Notes: generated by a model not told the origin, from the letters alone. Counted from the first letter of the stretch, positions 1 to 6,490 are shown. The stretch: DNA of 15,107 nucleotides from Clostridiales bacterium (GCA_004555535.1 SFHU01000067.1:1-15107), one strand, 5' to 3'. Made by a program: numbers and translations.

Positions 1-11
1 TTTGCTATTAA

Positions 12-30
12 AACCGGCATGATGCCGGTT
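12..30 (-). terminator. Candidate rho-independent terminator at left edge
   Basis: A perfect 7-bp stem (AACCGGC at 12-18, GCCGGTT at 24-30) closes a 5-base loop. Read on the minus strand it is followed by TTAATAG, a short T-rich tail. It could end the PHP-gene transcript about 110 bases after its stop, or serve an unseen gene to the left. The tail is short, so function is uncertain. Confidence 0.45.
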
Positions 31-50
31 GCATTTCCGACCAAGTGATG

Positions 51-86
51 AAAGCCCCGCTGCTTTGCGGTCGAGGCCGGAGCTTT
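51..86 (-). terminator. Possible hairpin terminator of the PHP gene
   Basis: AAAGCCCC at 51-58 can pair with GGAGCTTT at 79-86 (one G-T wobble), and an alternative inner stem joins CCGC (57-60) to GCGG (67-70). On the minus strand the stem ends in GGGGCTTT and runs into TTTCATCA. It lies about 50 bases after the PHP stop codon. A weaker 6-bp hairpin (GGAGGA/TCCTCC, 108-124) lies closer to the stop. Which one terminates is unclear. Confidence 0.35.
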
Positions 87-138
87 GCAGAGGGACTTTC
101 AGAGTAAGGAGGACGGGCTCCTCCCCTGCGTGCAGCCG

Positions 139-1011
139 TCAGACCGGCACCGGCGAGGTATAGGCCGTGCGCCCCTCGCTGTCGATGACCTCGGCACGCA
201 GGAAGGTCTCGTGCGGCTGAATGTGATAGACGGCCTGCGTCAGCCCATCGCCGCTCGCGACGCGCTCCTCGCTCCAGATCGCGTCCGAATAGAAGACGAT
301 ATGCGAGGCCGGGGAGCAGCGCACGCGCGCCACGCCCTGAGCAACCGTCATCTCAACCTCAGGCCCCTGCGTCGCATAGAAGCGTCCCTCTCGCAGCGCC
401 TCCAGCACGGCCTCATGGCTGCGCTCCCTCGCGTGAACCATCAGCCAGCCACCGAGGGCGTCCTGCTTATACTGGTGCGCGTCATCCGCCGCCATGCAGG
501 GCAGCAGCATGCCCAGCGAGGCGAGCTGATCGACGAACAGGCCCGAATACGGCCTCGCGTTCATCGGGAAGCCGCTGGTCGTGTTATAGATCTCCGTGCC
601 GCAGAACCCATGCAGACGCCTGACCGCCTCCGCGCTGTTGAGCGACCACGCCGGGTGCGCGAGGATCGCCAAACCGCCCGCCGCCGCAATCGCGTCGATG
701 ATGCCCTGCACGCTCAGCGCGGGATCAAACCGCTCCAGCTCGGGCTCCCGCTCCATGCCGACGCCGACGATGTGGTAGACGCCCTCCTGCACTGTGCCGC
801 CCACGTTGTATTCGCAGCCGGAGAGCAGCAGCATACCACCCGGCGTCGTTCCCGCAGCCGAACGCACCCAATGGTCCGTCACCGCAATAAAATCATAGCC
901 CGCGCGCTCATAGAGCGCGACCGCTTCCTCATAATCAAGCTTTCCGTCGCTGCGCGCGGTGTGCATGTGCAGATTGCCGCGCAGCCAGACGCCTTCTCCT
1001 GTCCCGAGCAT
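139..1011 (-). CDS. PHP-domain metal-dependent phosphoesterase/hydrolase
   Basis: Predicted 290-residue soluble metallohydrolase of the PHP superfamily. The metal-ligand motifs are all visible: HMHTARSDG (H15, H17, D22), TDH (D46, H47), E67 in SGCEYN, H80, H119 in ILAHP, and DDAH (D177, H179). This full set suggests an active trinuclear metal site. Residues from about 214 on form a separate, probably beta-rich tail. The family hydrolyses phosphoester or related bonds (examples are histidinol phosphatase, the PolX PHP domain and CehA-like enzymes), but the substrate here cannot be read from sequence. The start at 1011 is chosen because AGAGGAAG lies 7 bases upstream and homology begins at once; a longer frame to 1146 would start upstream of its own promoter. 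The gene is a single transcription unit, divergent from the exchanger gene. There is no signal peptide, so it is likely cytoplasmic. Confidence 0.85.
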   Translation of the reverse strand: MLGTGEGVWLRGNLHMHTARSDGKLDYEEAVALYERAGYDFIAVTDHWVRSAAGTTPGGMLLLSGCEYNVGGTVQEGVYHIVGVGMEREPELERFDPALSVQGIIDAIAAAGGLAILAHPAWSLNSAEAVRRLHGFCGTEIYNTTSGFPMNARPYSGLFVDQLASLGMLLPCMAADDAHQYKQDALGGWLMVHARERSHEAVLEALREGRFYATQGPEVEMTVAQGVARVRCSPASHIVFYSDAIWSEERVASGDGLTQAVYHIQPHETFLRAEVIDSEGRTAYTSPVPV

Positions 1012-1029
1012 ACGTTCTTCCTCTCTCCG

Positions 1030-1052
1030 GGAAAAACCAGGCAGGTTTTTCC
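1030..1052 (-). other. Leader hairpin upstream of the PHP gene
   Basis: A perfect 9-bp stem (GGAAAAACC at 1030-1038 with GGTTTTTCC at 1044-1052) and a 5-base loop lies between the predicted transcription start and the ribosome binding site. No T-tract follows on the minus strand, so it is not an obvious terminator. It could stabilise the mRNA or influence translation. Confidence 0.5.
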
Positions 1053-1078
1053 GCTTCAAATCTTGTCCATCCTCCGAT

Positions 1079-1107
1079 AGTGTACCGCATTTCCGGGCAA
1101 AAATCAA
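1079..1107 (-). promoter_or_regulatory. Predicted sigma-A promoter of the PHP gene
   Basis: On the minus strand there is a -35 TTGATT (1102-1107), a 17-base spacer and a -10 TACACT (1079-1084). Transcription would start near 1072, giving a leader of about 60 bases. Both boxes deviate from consensus, so it is likely a moderate promoter. It faces away from the exchanger promoter. Confidence 0.6.
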
Positions 1108-1145
1108 ATCTGCATTGACTTTCCGCGAAAGATTTTTCCGGCGCA

Positions 1146-1174
1146 TTGACTTTGTGCCGTGCTTTGACTATAAT
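1146..1174 (+). promoter_or_regulatory. Predicted sigma-A promoter of the exchanger gene
   Basis: TTGACT (1146-1151), a 17-base spacer and a perfect TATAAT (1169-1174). Transcription should start near 1181, which fixes the exchanger start codon at 1224 rather than at 1146. The -35 lies inside the second copy of an 11-base direct repeat. Confidence 0.85.
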
Positions 1175-1223
1175 AACCAGACTGTCGGAAATTTTGAAGG
1201 CTTCTAGGGGGAGGTTTTTCCTG

Positions 1224-2174
1224 ATGCTCGTTCCCGTTCTCCTGTTTCTCCTCGGCTTTGTGCTGCTGATCAAGGGCGGCGACTGGTTTGTTGACGCCGC
1301 CTCATCCATTGCGCACCGCTTTCACATGCCGGAGCTGCTCATCGGCGCGACGGTCGTCTCCATCGGCACGACGCTGCCCGAGGTCATGGTCTCGGCGCAG
1401 GGCGCGCTGGTCGGCAGCGGCTCCATCGCCTTTGGCAACGCCATCGGCTCCGTGATCTGCAACACCGCGCTGATCGCCGCCATCACGCTGGTGGTCAGGC
1501 CCGCCTCTGTAGACCGCAAAACGCTGGTTCTGCCCTCCGCGGCGTTCTTCATTGCTGCCGCGTTCTACTGCTTCAACGCCTATGTGTTCGGCCGCTTCAG
1601 CCGGCTGTCCGGCGTGGTCCTGCTGGCGATGTTCGTCCTCTATATGGTGCTTACGGTGCGCCAAATGAAAAACGCTCCCTCCGGACAGGAGGAGGCCGAA
1701 GAAGCCCCCACGACCTCGCTGGCCCACGACATCGTCATGCTCGTGGTTGGCGCCGCTGTCATCGCCGTCGGCGCCAATCTGCTGGTCGAAAACGCGCAGA
1801 TCATCGCCACCGCGCTCGGTGTTCCGGAGAGCGTCATCGCGCTGACCCTCGTCGCGCTGGGCACCTCCCTGCCGGAGCTGGTCACGGCCATCACCTCGCT
1901 GATCAAGGGCTGCAGCGCACTCTCGCTGGGCAACATTATCGGCGCCAACCTGTTCAACCTGGTGCTCGTCTCCGGCACGGCCACAGTGATCTGCCCGTTC
2001 GATCTCTCGGGTGCCAGCGCCACCAGTCTGAGCGTCGACATCCCGCTGATGCTGGGCGTCATGCTGGTGTTGACGATTCCCGCGCTCGTGCGTGAAAAGC
2101 TCCACCGCTGGCAGGGCGTCGTGCTGCTCTCGGCCTATGCCGCCTACTGCGTCTTCCTCTTCTGCTTCGCCTGA
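1224..2174 (+). CDS. Calcium/sodium antiporter, CaCA family (YrbG-like)
   Basis: A 316-residue integral membrane protein of the cation/calcium exchanger superfamily, expected to export calcium in exchange for sodium. The family's inverted double repeat is clear. The first alpha repeat has GTTLPE at residues 48-53 followed by GNAIGSVICN; the second has GTSLPE at 213-218 and GNIIGANLFN beginning at G236. The two acidic residues (E53, E218) and the asparagines of these repeats are the family's ion ligands. Both halves consist of hydrophobic helices joined by a charged loop near residues 150-165. The length fits bacterial YrbG-type exchangers (about 310-330 residues). ATG 1224 is chosen because AGGGGGAGG (1205-1213) lies 10 bases upstream and a strong promoter lies at 1146-1174. 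No clear terminator follows, so some read-through into rpsT is possible. Ion selectivity is inferred from family only. Confidence 0.92.
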   Translation: MLVPVLLFLLGFVLLIKGGDWFVDAASSIAHRFHMPELLIGATVVSIGTTLPEVMVSAQGALVGSGSIAFGNAIGSVICNTALIAAITLVVRPASVDRKTLVLPSAAFFIAAAFYCFNAYVFGRFSRLSGVVLLAMFVLYMVLTVRQMKNAPSGQEEAEEAPTTSLAHDIVMLVVGAAVIAVGANLLVENAQIIATALGVPESVIALTLVALGTSLPELVTAITSLIKGCSALSLGNIIGANLFNLVLVSGTATVICPFDLSGASATSLSVDIPLMLGVMLVLTIPALVREKLHRWQGVVLLSAYAAYCVFLFCFA

Positions 2175-2219
2175 ACACCGTTTCGAGCGTAAAAAGTTGC
2201 AAAAACTTGAGAAATCCGC

Positions 2220-2248
2220 TTGCAATTCTGTCTTGAACGTAGTATAAT
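2220..2248 (+). promoter_or_regulatory. Strong predicted promoter of rpsT
   Basis: TTGCAA (2220-2225), an exact 17-base spacer and a perfect TATAAT (2243-2248). Transcription would begin near 2255, leaving a short leader of about 38 bases that contains the ribosome binding site. This gives rpsT its own promoter, independent of the exchanger gene. Confidence 0.85.
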
Positions 2249-2277
2249 CATCTATGCTGATTATCTGAATACACCCG

Positions 2278-2295
2278 AGGAGGTGAATTCCTTTG
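2278..2295 (+). promoter_or_regulatory. Ribosome binding site and TTG start of rpsT
   Basis: AGGAGGTG (about 2278-2284) is a near-perfect Shine-Dalgarno sequence placed 8 bases before a TTG start at 2293. No in-frame ATG fits, and the S20 amino terminus (PNIKSAIKR) begins right after the TTG. A UUG start combined with a very strong binding site is known for rpsT in other bacteria and may matter for its translational control. Confidence 0.85.
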
Positions 2296-2550
2296 CCGAA
2301 TATCAAGTCTGCTATCAAGCGCGTCAGCGTCAGCGAGCACAAGGCTCTCCGCAATAAGATGGTGAAGTCCTCTGCCAAGACCGCGCTGAAGAAGTTCGAT
2401 TCCGCTGCCGCCGCGAAGACCGCGACTGCCGAGATGCTGAGCTCCGCCTCTTCCGTGGTCGATAAGGCCGCCGCGAAGGGCGTTATCTCCAAGAATGCCG
2501 CCAACCGTCAGAAGGCGCGCATGGCCCGCGAGCTGGCCAAGGCCGAGTAA
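2293..2550 (+). CDS. rpsT: 30S ribosomal protein S20
   Basis: An 85-residue, lysine- and alanine-rich basic protein with the S20 signature: PNIKSAIKR at the start, then HKALRNKMVKSSAKTALKK, and KGVISKNAANRQKARMA near the end. S20 is a primary binder of 16S rRNA that folds as a three-helix bundle and helps assemble the 30S body. Length is normal for the family. It starts at TTG with a strong binding site, has its own promoter about 45 bases upstream, and ends 16 bases before a strong terminator, so it is a monocistronic unit. Convergent hydrogenase genes follow on the other strand. Confidence 0.97.
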   Translation: MPNIKSAIKRVSVSEHKALRNKMVKSSAKTALKKFDSAAAAKTATAEMLSSASSVVDKAAAKGVISKNAANRQKARMARELAKAE

Positions 2551-2566
2551 TCGCTCTGCTTTCTAT

Positions 2567-2597
2567 CCCCTCCCGTTCCGGGAGGGGTTTTCTTTTC
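2567..2597 (+). terminator. Rho-independent terminator of rpsT
   Basis: Perfect 9-bp GC-rich stem, CCCCTCCCG (2567-2575) with CGGGAGGGG (2579-2587), a 3-base loop (more likely 8 bp with a 5-base loop), and a T-tract TTTTCTTTT at 2588-2596. It begins 16 bases after the rpsT stop. Confidence 0.95.
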
Positions 2598-2614
2598 CTT
2601 CCATACAAAGCTAA

Positions 2615-2645
2615 CAGGGAGCGCTTCGACGTGAAGCGCTCCCTG
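2615..2645 (-). terminator. Terminator hairpin of the hydrogenase operon (possibly bidirectional)
   Basis: A perfect 13-bp stem (CAGGGAGCGCTTC at 2615-2627 with its complement at 2633-2645) and a 5-base loop sits 13 bases past the hydrogenase stop. On the minus strand the tail is TAGCTTTG, which is T-poor. On the plus strand the tail is CCTTTTATT. It probably stops minus-strand transcripts and backs up the rpsT terminator for plus-strand ones. Confidence 0.75.
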
Positions 2646-2658
2646 CCTTTTATTGAAG

Positions 2659-4374
2659 TTATTCCGCCCTGTGCTCAACGTGCAGCAGGTGATGTGCCTT
2701 TTCGCCGCAGGGCTCGCCAAGCTCCTGCTCGTAAAGCCTCACGATCTCCGGATTCTCGTGGCTGAAGCGAATCGGCTTTTTCCGGTCCAGCTCGTAGAGC
2801 ACCGGCGCGCGGCGCTCCGCGTATTCCTCGCCGTCGTGAATCGGCTGTCCGCCGCCGCCGACGCAGCCGCCCGGGCAGGCCATGACCTCGACAAAATCGT
2901 AATGCACCTCGCCGCGATCAAGCGCCGCGAGCAGTGCGCGCACATTGCCCAGACCGCTGACCACCGCCGTGTGCACGATCGTGCCGCCGACGTTGAACTG
3001 CGCCTCCTTCCAGGGCTTCATGCCGCGAACCTCCTGAAAGACATCCGGCCCCGGATTCTTGCCCGTCACCATCCGGAAGGCCGTGCGCAGCGCCGCCTCC
3101 ATGACGCCGCCCGTCGCGCCGAAGATGACGCCCGCGCCGGTGTACTCGCCCAGCGGCGAATCGAACCCATCCTCCGGCATCAGCTCCGGCTGGATCGCCT
3201 CCGCGCGGATCATGCGCGCCAGCTCCCGGGTCGTGAGCACATAGTCCACATCCCGTCCCGTGCCCGTGCTGTCCATACCCGGCCAGGTGCATTCGTCCTT
3301 CTTGGCTGTGCAGGGCATGATGGACACGCAGCAGATCTTCGCCGGGTCAATGCCCATGCGCTCCGCAAAGCAGGCTTTCGCGACCGCGCCGAACATCTGC
3401 TGGGGCGACTTGCAGGTGGAGATGTGCGGCAGGATCTCGGGGGCCTGCGTTCTGGCAAAGCGCATCCAGCCCGGGCAGCAGCTCGTGAACATCGGCAGCG
3501 GCGCCTCGCCCGGATGCGTCAGCCGATGGACGAATTCCGTCGCCTCCTCCATGATCGTGAGGTCCGCGGCGAAGTTCGTGTCAAAGACATAGTCAAAGCC
3601 CATGCGGCGCAGGATCGTCGCCAGCCGCTTCTCGGTCGCGACATCGCTCGTCAGGCCAAACTGCTCGCCCCAGGCCGCGCGCACGGCAGGAGCGACCTGC
3701 ACGATGGTCACCCTGTCGGGATCGTGCAGCGCCTCGAGCACGCTGTCCGTGTCGTCGCGCTCGCGCAGCGCCGCCACAGGACAATGCGTGATGCACTGGC
3801 CGCAGATCGAGCAGTCCGCCTGTTCAATCTTCCGTCCGCCGGCGACGTTGACCGTCGTGCGGCTGCCCGTGCCCATGACATCCCAGACACCCAGCGTCTG
3901 CACCTTGTCGCAGATCTGGATGCAGCGCATGCACTTGATGCATTTCGCGTTGTCGCGGATGAGCGGGAAGGACGGGTCCCACGTGCTCTTCTCCACCTCG
4001 CCCTGATACGGGTTATTGATGCAGCCCAGATCACCCGCCAGCTTCTGCAGCGCGCAGTTCCCGCTGCGCACGCAGACCGCGCAGCGGCAGTCATGCTGCG
4101 AGAGGATCAGCTGAACGTTGATTCTGCGCGTCTGGCGCACGCGCGGAGAGTTGGTATGCAGCACCATCCCTTCCTCGACCGTGTTGTTGCAGGAGGTCAC
4201 GAGCTTCTCACGCCCTTCAACCTCCACCAGACACACGCGGCACGCCGCGATTTCGTTGATTCCCTTGAGATAGCACAGCCGCGGTACGCGCACGCCGATG
4301 GCGGCTGCCGCATCCATGATGGTCGTTCCCTCCGGGACGCTGACCCGGACGCCGTCGATCGTCAGATTTACCAT
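2659..4374 (-). CDS. [FeFe]-hydrogenase catalytic subunit (CpI/HndD-like, likely group A2)
   Basis: A 571-residue cytoplasmic hydrogenase that interconverts protons and H2. Domain order: a [2Fe-2S] ferredoxin domain (C34, C45, C48, C62); a His-Cys [4Fe-4S] site (H94, C98, C101, C107); a two-[4Fe-4S] domain (C145, C148, C151, C155 and C188, C191, C194, C198); then the H-cluster domain. The latter has TSCCPGW (C299, C300), MPCTAKKDE (C355, K358) and MACPGGCVGGGGQP (C500, C504). Residue spacing is almost identical to Clostridium pasteurianum CpI, and every ligand and the proton-relay cysteine C299 are present, so it should be active. It starts at ATG 4374, 12 bases after AAAGGAGG (4387-4394), and overlaps the upstream gene's stop in ATGGTAA, suggesting translational coupling. 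Maturases HydE, HydF and HydG are not in the window. The tail EKAHHLLH is typical of the family. The physiological direction and partner are inferred from the neighbour. Confidence 0.96.
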   Translation of the reverse strand: MVNLTIDGVRVSVPEGTTIMDAAAAIGVRVPRLCYLKGINEIAACRVCLVEVEGREKLVTSCNNTVEEGMVLHTNSPRVRQTRRINVQLILSQHDCRCAVCVRSGNCALQKLAGDLGCINNPYQGEVEKSTWDPSFPLIRDNAKCIKCMRCIQICDKVQTLGVWDVMGTGSRTTVNVAGGRKIEQADCSICGQCITHCPVAALRERDDTDSVLEALHDPDRVTIVQVAPAVRAAWGEQFGLTSDVATEKRLATILRRMGFDYVFDTNFAADLTIMEEATEFVHRLTHPGEAPLPMFTSCCPGWMRFARTQAPEILPHISTCKSPQQMFGAVAKACFAERMGIDPAKICCVSIMPCTAKKDECTWPGMDSTGTGRDVDYVLTTRELARMIRAEAIQPELMPEDGFDSPLGEYTGAGVIFGATGGVMEAALRTAFRMVTGKNPGPDVFQEVRGMKPWKEAQFNVGGTIVHTAVVSGLGNVRALLAALDRGEVHYDFVEVMACPGGCVGGGGQPIHDGEEYAERRAPVLYELDRKKPIRFSHENPEIVRLYEQELGEPCGEKAHHLLHVEHRAE

Positions 4375-6203
4375 ATCGCCGCCCTGCCTCCTTTGAAGAT
4401 GCCGTATCCGTAGTGATCGCAGCGCAGGCAGCGGGAGCACTCCTGGGCCGCCTCCTCCGCGGTCATGCCGCATTCGATGTGGTCAAAGTTGTTCTTGCGC
4501 TCCTGCGCTGGCTTCTCCGTCAGGTTGACGCGGGCGCAGTGCCGCTTGTCCTCATAGCCCGGAGCGGGGATGTCCACATCCACGGAGATGAGGTGGTTGA
4601 AGCCGAGGTAGTTGTCGATGTTCGCCGCGGCCACCTTGCCCGCCGCGATCGCGCGGATGACGGTCGCCGGGCCGGTCACGCAATCGCCGCCCGCGAAGAC
4701 GCCCGGCAGATCGGAAACCATGCCGTCCGGCAGCGCCGCAAGATTGCCGCGCTTGACGGACATGCCCGCCTCCTCGAAGTGGCGCGTCTCGATGCCCTGA
4801 CCGATGGCGACGACGACCACGTCCGCCTCAATGCGCACCTCGTCCTTCTTCGCCGCGGAAACCTTGGCGCGTCCCCAGGCGTCGATCGGGCCGATGATCT
4901 GCGGCTGAACCCAAAGCGCGCAGGCATTGCCCTCCGCATCCGCCTCGATGCGCAGCGGCGCGTGCAGCTCGATGAGCTCGCAGCCCTCCTCCAGCGCGCC
5001 GTCAACCTCCTCCGGCAGGGCCGTCATGTCAACCTTGCGGCGGCGGTAGACGATCTTCGCCTCCTTCGCGCCCAGGCGCAGCGCGGAGCGCACGCAGTCC
5101 ATCGCGACATTGCCGCCGCCGATGACCAGCACGCGCTTGCCGGAGAAGTCCGGCGGATTGTCGCTGCCGATGGAGCCAAGCAGGTCGACGGCGGAATAGA
5201 CGTTTCCGCTCTCCTCGCCCTCGATGCCGACCTTCTTGTCGCTCTGCGCGCCGATGGAGACATAGACCGCGTCAAACTCGTTGCGCAGCTGATCGATCGT
5301 GATGCTTTCGCCAATCTTCGTGTTGTAATGGACGGTCACACCCGTGGAGAGGATACAGTCGATATCCTCCTGAAGGCGCTCGCGCGGGAAGCGATAGCTG
5401 GGAATGCCGTAGCGCAGCATGCCGCCCAGCTTGGGGCGCAGCTCAAAGACGTCGCACTGATGGCCCATCAGCTGCAGATAGTAGGCCGCGCTCAGGCCGC
5501 TGGGGCCGCCGCCCACGATGGCCACGCGCTTGCCCGTCGGCGGATTGCACACCGGCGCGGGCACGACGCCCGCATTGTCCACCGCATAGCGCTTAAGACC
5601 GCGGATGTTGATGGAATCGTCCAGCATGTTGCGGCGGCAGCGCGCCTCACAGGGATGCTCACAGATCAGCGCGCAGGCCGTCGGGAACGGGTTGTCCTTG
5701 CGGATCAACCGAACGGCATCCGCGCAGCGCCCCTCGCGGATCAGCGCGATATAGCCCGGAATGTCGACCCCCGCCGGGCACAGCGCCACACACGGAACCG
5801 GCTGGTTGATGTGATACTGGCAGCAGCCGGTCGTGATGTGCGCGATGTACTCGTCCCGGAAGCCCGTCACCCCGCGGGAAACCATGCGCGCCGCCTCCCA
5901 GCCGATGGCACAGTCAGCAGAGAGCTCGATATCGTGCGCCAGACGCTCGATCTGCGTCAGCGTATCCATCGTCGCCCTGCCCTCCAGCACATCCTCCAGG
6001 TATGTCGCCAGCTGCCCCAGGCCGATACGGCAGGGAACGCACTTGCCGCACGTCTGCGCATGGCACAGGCGCAGGAAGTTCAGCGCGAGATCGACAGGAC
6101 AGATGCCCGGAGGGCTGGCGACAATCCGCCGCTCCAGGTCCTTGTACAGCCGTTCGACCGTCTGAACCGCCTGGTTTTCGACAGCGATTTTCAGTCTGCT
6201 CAT
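4368..6203 (-). CDS. NADH_4Fe-4S/GltD-like FAD oxidoreductase, hydrogenase partner
   Basis: A 611-residue flavoprotein likely passing electrons between NAD(P)H and the hydrogenase encoded just downstream. Residues about 1-125 match only the carboxy-terminal iron-sulfur domain of NuoF/HydB (TCGKCVPCRIG with C52, C55, C58, plus C98); the FMN/NADH-binding part of NuoF is absent. Residues about 125-200 form a GltD-type two-cluster domain (CVALCPAGVDIP with C138 and C142; C177, C181, C185, C189). FAD binding follows at GGGPSGLSAAYY (231-242), a second dinucleotide fold at IGGGNVAMDC (361-370), and FAGGDC at 503-508. A CSRCLRC motif (589-595) lies near the end. ATG 6203 is preferred because GGGAGG (6211-6216) is 7 bases upstream; ATG 6209 is too close and a TTG at 6218 precedes the binding site. 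It is the first gene of a two-gene operon. It is not a true glutamate synthase small subunit because no GltB is adjacent. Confidence 0.9.
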   Translation of the reverse strand: MSRLKIAVENQAVQTVERLYKDLERRIVASPPGICPVDLALNFLRLCHAQTCGKCVPCRIGLGQLATYLEDVLEGRATMDTLTQIERLAHDIELSADCAIGWEAARMVSRGVTGFRDEYIAHITTGCCQYHINQPVPCVALCPAGVDIPGYIALIREGRCADAVRLIRKDNPFPTACALICEHPCEARCRRNMLDDSINIRGLKRYAVDNAGVVPAPVCNPPTGKRVAIVGGGPSGLSAAYYLQLMGHQCDVFELRPKLGGMLRYGIPSYRFPRERLQEDIDCILSTGVTVHYNTKIGESITIDQLRNEFDAVYVSIGAQSDKKVGIEGEESGNVYSAVDLLGSIGSDNPPDFSGKRVLVIGGGNVAMDCVRSALRLGAKEAKIVYRRRKVDMTALPEEVDGALEEGCELIELHAPLRIEADAEGNACALWVQPQIIGPIDAWGRAKVSAAKKDEVRIEADVVVVAIGQGIETRHFEEAGMSVKRGNLAALPDGMVSDLPGVFAGGDCVTGPATVIRAIAAGKVAAANIDNYLGFNHLISVDVDIPAPGYEDKRHCARVNLTEKPAQERKNNFDHIECGMTAEEAAQECSRCLRCDHYGYGIFKGGRAAIW

Positions 6204-6265
6204 GAACATGCCTCCCAAGAAAATGATTGACAGAAAAAAATCAAAAACTTTTTCTTTACAATTAA

Positions 6266-6295
6266 ATCATACACCCCGGTCCGTACGTTTGTCAA
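6266..6295 (-). promoter_or_regulatory. Predicted promoter of the hydrogenase operon
   Basis: On the minus strand there is a perfect -35 TTGACA (6290-6295), an 18-base spacer and a -10 TATGAT (6266-6271). Transcription would start near 6259, leaving a leader of about 55 bases. An A-rich segment (GCGAAAAAAATAG) just upstream of the -35 could act as an UP element. A 16-base inverted repeat overlaps the -35. Confidence 0.85.
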
Positions 6296-6302
6296 TACAA
6301 AC
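6287..6302. promoter_or_regulatory. Inverted repeat over the hydrogenase -35 box (candidate operator)
   Basis: GTTTGT and ACAAAC form a perfect 6-bp inverted repeat with a 4-base spacer, covering the whole -35 hexamer of the hydrogenase promoter. Such placement is typical of a repressor site. The repressor is unknown; the geometry does not fit the Rex consensus, whose half-sites are further apart. Confidence 0.45.
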
Positions 6303-6462
6303 TATTTTTTTCGCTCTAATCTATCCAGAATGCCTTTGCTTCTTTGTTCTTGCTCTCTATTGCTTGATTATTTTTTATCTATTTCTTTTCAGTCTCTCCC
6401 CTGCTCGTTCTTCGTCGTTACCAACCTCCGGATAGGTTCTTTCAAAAGTCCGGACAAGCCAA

Positions 6463-6490
6463 ACGCCCGGAGCATTTCTGCCCCGGGCGT
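6463..6490 (-). terminator. Terminator of the atp operon
   Basis: ACGCCCGG (6463-6470) pairs with CCGGGCGT (6483-6490), and an inner 3-bp GCA/TGC extension after one mismatch leaves a TTTC loop. On the minus strand the stem is followed by TTGGCTTGT. It lies 22 bases after the atpC stop, as expected for the end of the operon. Confidence 0.8.

Noticed and set aside
32..105. tRNA-like stretch downstream of the PHP gene
   Set aside because: The segment around GGTCGAGGCC only vaguely resembles a T-loop, and no acceptor stem or anticodon arm can be formed.
1146..1223. Upstream start at 1146 for the exchanger gene
   Set aside because: It would begin at the -35 box of the gene's own promoter and lacks a ribosome binding site. 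ATG 1224 has both an AGGGGGAGG site and a membrane-helix amino terminus.
1302..2504. A 400-codon minus-strand frame across the exchanger gene and rpsT
   Set aside because: It spans two clearly identified plus-strand genes plus their promoter, and the translation is low-complexity Asp/Gly/Arg/His-rich.
4368..6203. Glutamate synthase small subunit (gltD)
   Set aside because: There is no gltB neighbour, the protein has an extra NuoF-type cluster domain, and it overlaps a hydrogenase gene, so a hydrogenase-linked oxidoreductase is more likely.
2653..6230. Two long plus-strand frames (586 and 605 codons) antisense to the hydrogenase operon
   Set aside because: Same antisense effect of GC-rich coding. 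The minus-strand genes have full catalytic motifs, and the plus-strand products have arginine- and histidine-rich composition without domains.
6287..6302. Rex operator at the hydrogenase promoter
   Set aside because: The TTGT and ACAA halves are too close (4 bases between them, against about 10 in the Rex consensus) and the inner TTAA parts are missing.
6202..6435. A 77-codon plus-strand frame with a hydrophobic stretch, possibly a small membrane protein
   Set aside because: It has no ribosome binding site and runs through the hydrogenase promoter. Its Phe/Leu/Tyr-rich stretch is explained by the T-rich tract. It could be reconsidered if conserved in relatives.
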